NCBI RefSeq assembly: GCF_029784155.1
Contig: NC_073692.1
Coordinates: 15,481,752 to 15,545,751, forward strand
DNA length: 64,000 bases
DNA from: Uranotaenia lowii
Taxonomy: Eukaryota > Arthropoda > Insecta > Diptera > Culicidae
Reading direction: 5' to 3'
Shown here one piece after another: positions 12,304 to 22,559 of this stretch (the first letter of the stretch is position 1; every line of letters starts with the position of its first letter). Under the pieces are notes generated by a model. It did no database searches, was not told the DNA's origin, and worked only from the letters and a program-made list of their open reading frames with translations. Made by a program: the position numbers and the translations under genes.

Positions 12304-13830
12304 TCACAACCCGGCTTCGGGTTTGTCACTTTCCGGTTTCTTGTTGCGTCCAGCTGCTTCGAAGGCCTTGCATCGACGTCTCCAATCGGCATGCGTGATT
12401 CGTCGATGCAACCGGAACTTGTAGAAGGTGCTGAAAATCAGCGGACAGAAGCTACATGCATACTTCATCCGCGATCGTTTGTGGTTCAGCTCGTGCCTGT
12501 TGCGTTGATTGCTCATTCCTCCGTATCGTTCGTCGCAAAGGCCACAATGGAGCCTTCGCTGGGTGTAGTGTTCCAGAATCAGATGATGCAGATAGCTGGC
12601 AACCTTGGGCAGCACCCGGGGACAGTAGATACACTTCAGGGTACCTCGGCCGGTGTGCGATCGAGTGTGCCAGATCAGCTGATTTTCGGTCCAGAAAACC
12701 TTCGGACAGTGTTGGCATTTGTGGGTGGGTTCCTCGGGGATTTCCTCCTCTTTAGCTGGCTTAGCTGGAAGGGGAGCCAACTTAAGTGGTGATCGTTTCG
12801 TTTTCCTAAACAATTCGCTCTTCAGTAGTTGGATGGGCAGCTGACTGAACTCGATCGGCATCCCATCGACCCTACCCGGGACGTTAGGAGGTTCAGGAAC
12901 TCTCGGCGCATTCCCATCGACACGTTTCCTCTTCACGGGACTCTTCATCACTTTGGGCATCTCCAACTTAGGCTTCTCACAATCCTTAACCTTCACCTCG
13001 ATTCTGCTCCCCTTATCACCACACTTAGGTTGAGCTTGATTTTTCTTGAATACTTTCTCCAAACGTGCCGTCACAATCTCTCCGAACGTCTTTTCCCCAA
13101 ACTCGGCGTCCAAGTCCTTGGTCCTGTTGGAGTCGTCACTTTCGTCCGATGAAGAACTGTACGGAATATCCAGGTCAATACACTGCATCATCCTCCGATC
13201 GTCGCCCGGCTTGAAATCGATCGTCCCCGTTAGAACACCATCCTTCAACCCGGCTCCAATGTCCAGGATATCGGCTTCCGACATCCTCGGAATCCCCAGA
13301 CTCCCCAACCTCCCAATGTGCCCATTAGCCGGATTCAAAACCGTCTCCATGATCGCAAAATCGGCCTTCATCTCCACCAACTCCTTGAACCGCGTAGCCT
13401 CGATAATAGCCTTATTGTACAACGATTGAACCACCGGCGAGTTGGCCGCCATTTTGAGCTGGGTACTGTGGGCATTCTTCAGCAGCTGCTTATACGACAC
13501 CAATGACGCCCTGCAATCTCCGCAGAACCACTGCGGCAGTTCCTTCTCCGACAAATTGTTGTACATCCCCAGCGGAAAGATTTCGTTGATCGTATCCCGC
13601 AAATAGGCCGATTCGCTCAGTCGATACATCTTCAGCTGTCCATCACTTACGGATACTCCGGGTTGCCGGAAACAGAACCGACACATCTGCTTCGACTGCA
13701 TCATCCGGATGTGCCGGGCCCGGGCCTGGGCCGTGAAGGTGTTGTGGGTGGGCATTTTGTATTTGAGCTGCACTTTTGCAGCAACTTTGCTGGACGATGA
13801 GGAGGACGAGGACGACGAAGACGGCTCCAT
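12304..13830 (-). CDS. ZAD-domain C2H2 zinc-finger protein
   Basis: This 508-residue uninterrupted frame encodes a probable nuclear DNA-binding transcription regulator. An N-terminal zinc-finger-associated domain is marked by CRFC (Cys50, Cys53) and CGDC (Cys103, Cys106). In insects this domain mediates dimerisation. An acidic, serine-rich stretch (about 224-236, SSSSDESDD) and a basic segment (about 298-304, PVKRKRV, possible nuclear signal) follow. Four C2H2 fingers lie at the C-terminus: Cys372/375-His388/392, Cys400/403-His416/421, Cys429/432-His446/450 and Cys459/462-His475/480. The first methionine precedes a run of eleven serines and has a weak context (CCG before ATG). Met26 (13753-13755) has a better one (AAA before ATG) and would remove that run. 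The ORF is GC-richer than its flanks and has no frameshift. Its targets are unknown, and ZAD proteins diverge too fast to name an orthologue. Confidence 0.93.
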   Translation of the reverse strand: MEPSSSSSSSSSSSKVAAKVQLKYKMPTHNTFTAQARARHIRMMQSKQMCRFCFRQPGVSVSDGQLKMYRLSESAYLRDTINEIFPLGMYNNLSEKELPQWFCGDCRASLVSYKQLLKNAHSTQLKMAANSPVVQSLYNKAIIEATRFKELVEMKADFAIMETVLNPANGHIGRLGSLGIPRMSEADILDIGAGLKDGVLTGTIDFKPGDDRRMMQCIDLDIPYSSSSDESDDSNRTKDLDAEFGEKTFGEIVTARLEKVFKKNQAQPKCGDKGSRIEVKVKDCEKPKLEMPKVMKSPVKRKRVDGNAPRVPEPPNVPGRVDGMPIEFSQLPIQLLKSELFRKTKRSPLKLAPLPAKPAKEEEIPEEPTHKCQHCPKVFWTENQLIWHTRSHTGRGTLKCIYCPRVLPKVASYLHHLILEHYTQRRLHCGLCDERYGGMSNQRNRHELNHKRSRMKYACSFCPLIFSTFYKFRLHRRITHADWRRRCKAFEAAGRNKKPESDKPEAGL

Positions 13831-13833
13831 CGG

Positions 13834-13900
13834 GTGTTGATCGCGATCACGGGCACAATGGGAACTGATGTGATGATGATCGTCATCGGGCGATCAACAC
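13834..13900 (-). promoter_or_regulatory. Inverted repeat in the 5' leader of the zinc-finger gene
   Basis: GTGTTGATCGC (13834-13844) and GCGATCAACAC (13890-13900) are perfect 11-bp inverses separated by 45 bp. They begin 3 bases upstream of the annotated start. The left arm also overlaps the 12-bp palindrome TGATCGCGATCA (13838-13849). They could form a leader hairpin or be paired protein sites. No TATA box or transcription start is evident. Confidence 0.4.
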
Positions 13901-14690
13901 AATAGAGCTGTGGAACTGTTATACGGATTAGATCTAAATGAGAAGATCGTTCTGGTTCTCTCAGAAATTTTTTTGGCTCTCTTCCTATAGGTTTAAACCA
14001 ATTAGGTTTGAGATAAGGGCTCAGATGGCTCAGCGTTTTTTTTTTCAATCAACAAATATCCAAAGCATTTCGGTGCTAATTAACCTTCCTTTGTGGTAAG
14101 GGTCTATATGACCTGAACTGTACTTAATGTCACCCAGCAAAAAAGGATAATTAGCCGGTTAAGTTCATATAGACCCGGATTATAGTTTTAATATAAAATC
14201 AAAACCAAAACCGATTTTCTTAAACAATACCATTTTGAAATCGTTCAAGTGTCTGCTATCAAGTGTTTCTTAAAAATTTTAGTTTTGATTTTTATGGTCT
14301 TTGGGTGCTTTTGCATCAAGGATAACTGTTAAAATCGTATTGAAAAACTCTTGATTGATAGGTATTTAGATAGATTAGGAGCTCATATTTAAATAATAAA
14401 AGTGCTTGGTTATACAGACAAGTTATTTGAAAAGTTCATAATTTTTATTTTCAATGATTTTATAACTATTGTTAAAATAAATAAAATATATTGACAACAT
14501 TGTAAAATTTGTAAAAACAGTAAAATTTGAAAAAAAATTTAGAAGTCCAATATTTTAAACTGTCAAAAATTGTCATATTTTAGGATTGTTTATATTAAAA
14601 TTGGAAATGAGTCCATCAGGAAAAGTGAGATTGTCAGCAGAGCTTAAGAATATGAAAAAAAAAACTATTTTTATTTGGAAATTGTCGGAA
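13901..14690. other. AT-rich spacer with a short inverted pair
   Basis: No gene was recognised. GGGTCTATATGA (14100-14111) and TCATATAGACCC (14166-14177) are inverse and about 54 bp apart. They are preceded by TTAACCTTCC and may be the ends of a very small repeat. The rest is AT-rich. Confidence 0.4.
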
Positions 14691-14699
14691 AAACTACTG

Positions 14700-14776
14700 A
14701 CTGTAATGTGAATTTGAACCCACAATTTCCACCTTTCTAGGCCAACGCATTACCGACTATGCTACAGTGGTCTGTA
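14700..14776 (-). repeat. tRNA-derived sequence (SINE head or tRNA pseudogene)
   Basis: On the minus strand, TAGCATAGTCGG (complement of 14753-14764) fits the RNA polymerase III A box. GGGTTCAAATT (complement of 14711-14721) fits the B box. They are about 31 bp apart, as in tRNAs. The T-arm can partly pair, but the anticodon stem does not fold cleanly, so a working tRNA gene is unlikely. Confidence 0.55.
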
Positions 14777-15187
14777 GGGGCAGAGCGTCAAGACAGGGAG
14801 AATTGTTTCGTCATCGTCCAAGTTATTTTCATTTCTCTTGTCTATTTTTTGCCGAAATCCTTGTTCCTAGAAATGATGATTATTTAATTTTGAAATTTTC
14901 AAAATTGTAAAATTTTTTGAAATTTTTGTAATTGTGTAAATAGTGAGAATCGTCGAAATTTTCCACTGTCGGAAAATTTAAAATTGTACGGAATTGAGAA
15001 AAAGGTAAAATGTTCAAAGTTGTCCAAACTGTAATTATAGTGAAAGTAAGAAAATATAAAAACATTGCCAATTGATCAAAGTAAAAACTTGATGAAATTT
15101 CAAAACTGTCAGAATTGTAAAAAACTATTAAATTATCAAATTATTGAAAAATAGCTGTGGTATAAAAAAATCAATAATTAGGGTAGA

Positions 15188-16558
15188 CTGCCGTGATATG
15201 ACAAAGTGACGAATAAACCATTTTGTGTTTTCACCAATAAAAGCGATTTTCTCTTTTTGCTTAATATTCATTACTCCAGGATTTTTAACGAAATATAATC
15301 TGTACAATCTGTTCTAAAATGTATCTAAAATATAGCCTTTCGGATTACAACTCTTTATTTCGCCTACATAAGTTTTTAAAACACATTAGTTACTTCGGCG
15401 TAAAAAAGGAAGTTTTGTTTTAACGATTATACGCCGAAGTGTCTAATGTCCTACTATCTATGGTAGTTAGTAGGCTTGTGCAAACTTCCGAATCAAGAAA
15501 TTGAACAATTTTTGCTATTTCATTTAAATAGTCAGCGCGTTGGAACTTATTCGAGCGAGGAGGTGGGTATTTTGGAAGATATCGGAGAGTTTGAAGAGAT
15601 GTTGGGAACAATAAATGAGAATTTAATATTTCATCGATAAGAACAAAATAACTATACCTACTTAAAATTTATTTGAATTTCCACCAGCTGCGAACTTACC
15701 TAAACCAACAAAATAAAAACAGGCTGCAAAAGTGCGAACAAAATATGGCAAGGCGATGAGTCCTCTACTTAACTACAAAGAATTTTAGGAGATGCTCGAC
15801 GAAAGAATGTATTTGGAAGAATTTTAACTAATTGAAATTGTGCTTTTATTCAATAAACAAATTTACCGTAATTAATGCACAACATTTCATTTTAATTTAA
15901 AACTGACAATGTTTTTTATGAGATCATTGCGCACTAACAAATAATTTTAACCCTTCATTTCATAATATTTTATAAGTATTTTCCATAAAAAACTCATTAA
16001 GAAAATAATATTTAAAAAATGCATTTAATTTTGCAAATTTGCTTCTTTTATTCCATCATCAAAAAACTCCACCCTCAAAGTACTTCTGCGTGAAATTGAT
16101 TTGCTGGAAAATGTGAAAACCTATTTTCCGAAAATATATAATTTGTATAAATATACATATCAAATTTGATAAAATAAAAAATGATCGCCTTAAAAAAATT
16201 TAAATTATTTTATATGGGACCCCTCTCCCCCATTTACTAAGATGGGAGGGCTGTCTTTTCTTTTAAAATAACATCATGTCAAGATAGGTATATGTCCTAA
16301 ATTTTTATGAAAATCGCTTCAAAATTATAAGAACTACTAGAGTTTTCCGTATCTCTCCCATAGATTAACGGATATTAGTCACAACGGCATCAAAATGGCA
16401 CATTCGTCACTTCGTTTTTCTGAATTTACTCGAAAACTATATGGAATATTACAAAACTTTTCAGAGCATTTGAAAGGTTTTAGAAAACTGTATAAAATGA
16501 CGTCAAAAAATAAAAACCGATAAAAATGGATGTTCGTCACTTCGTCATATCACGGCAG
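15188..16558. mobile_element. Terminal-inverted-repeat element, CTGCCGTGATATGAC ends
   Basis: The left end (15188 on) reads CTGCCGTGATATGACAAAGT. The right end, reverse-complemented from 16558, reads CTGCCGTGATATGACGAAGT, so the first 20 bases match except at one position, and similarity continues through GACGAA. The 1371-bp interior is AT-rich, with no transposase and only a 63-codon frame. TA lies close to both ends, but the exact duplication is not clear, so the superfamily is left open. Both ends being so alike suggests a relatively young insertion. Confidence 0.75.
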
Positions 16559-16711
16559 TAGAGTGGGGTAACGTGGGCCATGGGGAAACGCTGTGTGTTG
16601 AGATAAAAATCTCAATCCAACCGTCATCGTCGTGGCTTTCGTAACCATGTTTTTCTATATTTTGTTGACTAATGTACGTATCATATGACACATTCCACGC
16701 AATGCTCAAAA

Positions 16712-17705
16712 GTGATTTTTATACGTTCGCGTATCAAAAAATCTCAAATTTGTCTGTAATTTTGATAATTCAAATTAATTTTGTTATATATTTTGTAATG
16801 TTATGTTCTCATAGTGAGAATATTTCAAGAATTGAAAATTATAGATGAATAGAAGAAGATTAGAAGAGAGTAACAGGTGTTGAAAATGAGCGGGTAGAAA
16901 TTTTTAAGAAGCATTTTCACCACATACTTAAATTTTGTTCAAACACGGATCAACTATTTTGAAATGTTATAATCGGACAGGGTTGAGTCTAACACAACAC
17001 AGATTCTAACATTTCAAAATAGTTGATCCGTGCTTGGACAAAAGTTAAGTATGTGGTGAAAATGCTTCTTAAAAATTTCTACCTGTTCATTTTCAAAACC
17101 TGTTATTTTCTTCTAATCTTCTTCTATCCATCTATAATTTTCAATTCTTGAAATGTTCTCACTATGAGAACATAACATTCACCGATAAGGCCGTAAAAAT
17201 TAATTTCAAAACAAAATCACGGTGATTAATCTTAATTAATTTGAGAATTCAAATCATACAAAACCAACGAAAAAAGAGAGAAAAAAAATTTTTTACACAT
17301 GTTTTATATGATTTTGAAAATCAAATTTTTGTTGAAAAAAGTTGTTATTTCGACAACTTTTCCAAAATAATTAATTAAAAATATGGATTAATTTGTTTTG
17401 GAAACTTTTTTAATACGTTTTGAAGCCAAAAAATACTGCTTCGTTTTGTAGAAAAAATATTTTTTTTATATCCAATGTGGTTGTTTTGAAAAGCGAACAA
17501 AAACAGTCGAATTTGAGTGAATTCACGTCACAAAAAAGGGAACTTTTTAGTTTTACTTTGATATTTTCGAACATAAAAAATAAGATCTTCTTTGAAAATG
17601 ATAAGACGATTCTAAAACACGAAATTTTATAGAAATTGGTTGGGTTCTAGGTGTGTTACAACAGCGCGAATGAGTGAATTCACGTCACAAAATTGGTTTT
17701 TTTTT
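16712..17705. repeat. Repeat A, second copy in inverted orientation
   Basis: Read on the opposite strand, this interval matches 1-530. For example, GTTTTGAAGCCAAAAAATAC, AAAATGATAAGACGATTCTA and GTGAATTCACGTCAC (17517-17531 and 17674-17688) all have counterparts there. The match is split by an insertion at about 16775-17255, which includes the foldback MITE at 16797-17179. AATTCAAAT occurs on both sides of the insertion and may be a decayed duplication. Confidence 0.75.
16797..17179. mobile_element. Foldback MITE with about 173-bp arms
   Basis: The arms 16797-16969 and 17007-17179 are near-perfect inverses around a 37-bp centre. The outer ends are AATGTTATG and CATAACATT, and the start continues TTCTCATAGTGAGAA, itself a small palindrome. 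The whole 383 bp would fold into one long hairpin. It has no coding content and sits inside Repeat A. The mobilising superfamily is unknown. Confidence 0.85.
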
Positions 17706-18085
17706 GTTAAAATTCTTAAAGGGAATATGCTCTGAAAGCTGTTTTGACCCTCCAGATGGTCGGATTTTTACAAATCAACATAATTTAGTAGATTTTTCAA
17801 TAAGTTCGTTATTTTCAAATAAAAATAGAAAAAGATTGAAAAAAAAATTAAAAAAATGTTTTGCGTTAATTTTTAATAGAAGACTATGAGAAACAGTAGT
17901 AATTTTAACGTATGATTCCTGAATATGTTGCTTGTCAAGTGCCAATCAAAATAAGAAAAAACTTAGGAAAAGATACTGAAAATATATGATTGTTGAAGTC
18001 GAAATAACAAAATATCGTTTTTAAAAGTGCACATAAAATTTGAAGGCTCAAAAAAAAAAAATGGTTCAAAATAACTTGATATTTC

Positions 18086-18284
18086 GTGACGTGAATTCAA
18101 TCAACTACCCTTTTCTGTTTAAACTGAGTGAATTCACGTCACAACTCATATCAGACTGTGGGAAATTATTTTTTTTACAACTCATTCGAAGACATCGATA
18201 TTCTACTTCCACAGAGAGAATAGGAAATCAAAGTTGTATGCACTGAAGTCAAAAATGGTCAATTCTAGCGTGAATTCACGTCAC
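18086..18284. repeat. Cluster of GTGAATTCACGTCAC motifs
   Basis: Three more copies of the Repeat A motif occur here. GTGACGTGAATTCA lies at 18086-18099, GTGAATTCACGTCAC at 18128-18142 and CGTGAATTCACGTCAC at 18269-18284. Each contains the palindrome GTGAATTCAC next to a CRE-like TGACGT. They lie beyond the part matched by the window-start copy, so they are either a further part of the repeat or a separate cluster. Confidence 0.65.
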
Positions 18285-18414
18285 AATCCATCACAACAAA
18301 AACAACTTAAAGTTTGACCAAATTATATTTATTTTGAAGAAAATTCAATTTGCGACCGTTTGCTACAATTTTTTTCATTTTCAAGTACATTGGTTGGCTT
18401 CTTGAATGATAACA

Positions 18415-19697
18415 TATGTATGTATGTACGTATGTATGAAAACTCACCAGTGGCTGATAGGTCTTTCGACCCGAGGCGGTACGGGAAGTCTTAATCGCAC
18501 ATTCAAATATTGTTCATGCTTAACTCATCAACAATAATTGCAGCACTACCAAGAGGTCCGTTACCACTGGTTTGGGACAGGTTTGACTCATCTCACTCCC
18601 TTCCAACTGTTCGAAACAAATAAAAAATCATGGAAGGGTACCTGAATACCAAACCATTGATTCAAAATTTGCCGAGACACTCCGGCTGGCTTTATTCCAC
18701 AATCCATTGTATATCAGTCTTTCGATCATTTGATGACCTGTCCAAGCCCACCAATAATTCCCTTAAATAGAGTTAAGCTATTTTATTATATAATCAATCA
18801 ATAAATACAACAATGTATCATATTTTACCTTGTTACCACCTGCAATTCCAATGCATGATTGTTATTTTGCCTGTTTTCAAAAGAAATCAAGAACCCAACG
18901 CATATTAACATTTTTTTTTTGTCTTTAAAAATCAAATTACGGAGTAGAAAAATGACGCATTCTGATTAACTAACCACAGGCTCAAACATCTATATCTGCT
19001 GTATAAGATTTAAAAAGTAGCAAACTTATATGGTCGCAGCAAGCCTGCAGTATGGCAATACATGCCATGGAAAAAAAAACTTTCTAAAACCGAGGATCGC
19101 TAGTAATTTACTTTTGCTTCAAATTTTGAATCTTTATCGATTCTTTCATCACTTTCATACACATATGAAATATGAAATATTTCACTAACATGCGCCTTAC
19201 AGAGATTCATTTTAAACCGGAATTGCAAATGGTAATAAAGATATTTCAAGGAACGAGCTCACCAATTTAGAAGCAGCAAAATCCACATCAGCTAGCAAAC
19301 ACTCCCATCACATGGTACTCTTCAAACGGTTTGATACAGTTCTCTTCCAGACACGTTAATATTAAGAAATTCAGGAACTCTAATTTCGCTGCAATCCTTC
19401 CAGCCAGAGGAAGAGCCTTCTTCCTCTGCACACTTTGTAAATTTTTTTCCACCAATAAACGTTATACAGTTGAAAAAAAAAAATCACTTCATTCGTTTCT
19501 ATTACAGCTCGCAAGGTATCAAAAGTTTGAATTGCACCGTTCAATCGTTTTAAAACATGAAACAGTTACATTGAATCCGTCATTTTTCGTTTTTTCAATA
19601 TTCTGGAGCTCTGAAAATTAGCTGCCAGAAAAAACACGTCTAACCGATTCGATCGCAGCCTACTGTCATCTCTCGGTTGGCTTCTTGAATGATAACA
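18415..19697 (-). mobile_element. Insertion bounded by a 23-bp direct repeat, CATA tail
   Basis: The 23-bp sequence starting GGTTGGCTTCTTGAATGATA occurs exactly at 18392-18414 and at 19675-19697. Immediately inside the left copy, read on the minus strand, is a CATA-type simple tail (about 18415-18438). An exact duplication of this length plus a simple-sequence tail is the mark of target-primed reverse transcription by a LINE enzyme, with the inserted RNA copy running on the minus strand. The inserted roughly 1.26 kb has no long frame and was not recognised. It may be a SINE-like element, a truncated LINE or a copied non-coding transcript. Confidence 0.6.
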
Positions 19698-20151
19698 GTT
19701 CAGAAAAGTCCGGAAAAGCGATTTCACGTCACGGTGGAATGTGTCATAAGCTTTTTATTTAACTAGCCTAGAAAAATGTACTTAAATAATTATACAAGCA
19801 CTCGCCAAATTGCATCCGTGGGAGACCTAAAGTACATAACAAAAATATGCTCATACGCTTATGAACTTAGTTTTATCATGCTCTTCCACGTGGAAAAGGA
19901 ATTTTTGATGAAACATCAATAAGTAACACAAACGCAACCAATTTGCAAATCATAGCTTGTGGGGAATCTTAGGTCACATTTTGTGGGGCCACTTTTATTT
20001 TTATGTTTTTATACACATTCAGAACTTAAAATACGTTATTACTATCTGTAAAGTTATCTTGTTCCAAATGAAGAGCTATGAACAATGTTTTGTCCATCTT
20101 TCCTAATCCGATAGAGACGAACATAAATCCTATATCTATATTCTCAAACCA
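19698..20151. other. AT-rich spacer up to assembly gap
   Basis: The first bases (about 19710-19745) again contain TTTCACGTCAC and GGAATGTGTCATAAG, similar to parts of Repeat A. This supports the view that the preceding insertion entered Repeat A. The rest is unassigned. Confidence 0.4.
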
Positions 20152-20651
20152 NNNNNNNNNNNNNNNNNNNNNNNNNNNNNNNNNNNNNNNNNNNNNNNNN
20201 NNNNNNNNNNNNNNNNNNNNNNNNNNNNNNNNNNNNNNNNNNNNNNNNNNNNNNNNNNNNNNNNNNNNNNNNNNNNNNNNNNNNNNNNNNNNNNNNNNNN
20301 NNNNNNNNNNNNNNNNNNNNNNNNNNNNNNNNNNNNNNNNNNNNNNNNNNNNNNNNNNNNNNNNNNNNNNNNNNNNNNNNNNNNNNNNNNNNNNNNNNNN
20401 NNNNNNNNNNNNNNNNNNNNNNNNNNNNNNNNNNNNNNNNNNNNNNNNNNNNNNNNNNNNNNNNNNNNNNNNNNNNNNNNNNNNNNNNNNNNNNNNNNNN
20501 NNNNNNNNNNNNNNNNNNNNNNNNNNNNNNNNNNNNNNNNNNNNNNNNNNNNNNNNNNNNNNNNNNNNNNNNNNNNNNNNNNNNNNNNNNNNNNNNNNNN
20601 NNNNNNNNNNNNNNNNNNNNNNNNNNNNNNNNNNNNNNNNNNNNNNNNNNN
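20152..20651. other. Assembly gap (500 N)
   Basis: Exactly 500 N bases are present. A round number of this size is usually a scaffolding placeholder, so the distance and even the adjacency of the two sides are uncertain. Confidence 0.98.
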
Positions 20652-22500
20652 TGATTTAAAAAACGGGGCTTTTACCGTTTATAGGAAACAAATCTAGTCT
20701 TTGAGGACAAGTATCAATTGTGAAAAAAAATCACAGAAAGTCAATTAGCGATTCAACGTCCAACGCTAAGAAGACGGTGTTTACTTTAAATATATATTTT
20801 TCACACTCTTAGTTAATCACTCCAGAAGATTATAAAGTGGAAGTGATGACAAATAATACCATCGGTTTTAACAAGAAAGTTGTAAGAACGAGCGATCGCC
20901 AAGAAGTATGTACTATTGAAAAAAAATCAATATCGGGTTTTTGAAGAATTGTTCTGAATTTCTGTTTTTGAACGCGCGAATTTTTTTTCAGATTTATTCT
21001 CGCCAAAAATGTGTAGTTTTCAAAATGCCGTGAAGCTCTGCTTATTATTAAAAAAAATATATATATATATTTTAAGTGCAGCCCACCGACAAGATTTCAA
21101 ATTTAAATTGGCCCGTTGCACACAGGGAAAACGATGTTGAAAGTTGATCAAAATTGGATTTTCGGGACGTTTTACCTACATTTAAAGCACTTTAAAATGG
21201 GCTTTTGATAAAAATGATTCAATCACCTAGCAGTGAGACAGATAAAATATTTTTTGTAATTGGTAATCATTTCAAAACAATCATGTCTCTGGCAAGTTTT
21301 TAGATTCTAAAAAAATGTAGTAATTTTGGGGAAGACGTCAACATATTAGAAGCTAACTCAAAGAGTTAGAAGGGTTCAAATTAAAAATTTTTTTTCTGAA
21401 ATTTTCAGTTTATTAACGATATCATTTCAGGCCGAGCTTATTCAAGCAAAAAAATGTTTGAAAGAGTTTTGAATTATTCAGAATGGAATAGTTTGTTGTA
21501 CACACTTAATAAAAATATTCAAAGTAAAACGAGATAGATTGGAAAAACCTAAAAAAAAGCTGTTTTCGAACACCTGTATCTTTCTAGATCGGATGAGTTC
21601 GGTTCCTTTTTGGTTGCATTAGAATCAAGCAGATTTCATCATTATGAAAACATGGAGTTTACAACGTTAAATTAAATATTTCGTAGCTTTCAATTAAGTG
21701 TGAACATTGCAAGTAACCAATAGTTCTGAAGATGGAAAAAATATTTAAAAAGGAACTGAGAGACAATTTGAGCATCTATAAAAGATCAAAACTCAGGACA
21801 TCGAAACACACCATATTCTGTTTTTATGACGTAAAAACCAAAACAACAAAAATTCAATATAATCGAAAGGTCGGGAAAAAGTAAACTAACGTTTCCAACA
21901 GTTGGAAAAAAAAAACAAGATATTTCAAGGTTGCAGAAATCAAAAAATTTTTTTACTGTTTCAAAATAGTTAATTTTGATGTGACTTTTAACTCAGCATT
22001 TCTGACTCAAATTCATTTCAATTTTTTTTCGGTAACCTTGACTGAGCGAAACAGTTTTATGCATTCGAAACAAAAAATAATAGATAAAAGTTTTGAAGGT
22101 TTATTAGTCTTCAGTAAGATCGATCATTGACAAATTGATGAAAAATAAAATTTTCGGCACGGTTTTCTGATAGTGTATTTTTTTAAAATCCATATCATGA
22201 TATTTTGTTCAACTTGAATAGTGTTCAAATATTTAAAAAATATTGGATTTGGCATTAAAAAAATTTGAAAAAGTTAAAAATCAGAAAAATCCATGAATTT
22301 TTAAAAAATTCAAATATGTTCAAACGAAAGACAAGTAATGACAAAAAAATACTGAAAAATGATTGAAATGATTTAAATTAAAAAAAGATTATTAATACAA
22401 AAATAAAAAAGGGGGATGGAAACCCGTTTGATCCATGAAACCCAATGTATTAGGAAGTGTTGCCAAAATTGAATCCTAATCAGTGATTCAACAATCATAA
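20652..22500. other. AT-rich stretch containing a decayed single arm of the 36-kb palindrome
   Basis: From about 21118 to 21640 the order of phrases GCACACAGGG, GATCAAAA, AATCACCTAGCAGTGAG and GATGAGTTCGGTT parallels one arm of the palindrome at 36072-37447. That arm has GCACACAGGG, GATCAAAA, AATCCACCTAGTAGTGAG and GACGAGTTCGGTT. The copy is diverged and not inverted. No gene was recognised in the rest. A short AT dinucleotide run lies near 21056-21072. Confidence 0.5.
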
Positions 22501-22559
22501 AATGGCAAGAAAAGACATAATATGGAAGTTTGAAGAAAAAAGTTTCGAAATCTTAAAGT

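Noticed and set aside
12391..13506. Several plus-strand frames over the zinc-finger gene
   Set aside because: They are antisense shadows of a clearly coding minus-strand frame.
20078..20659. 193-residue frame across the gap
   Set aside because: It consists almost wholly of N.
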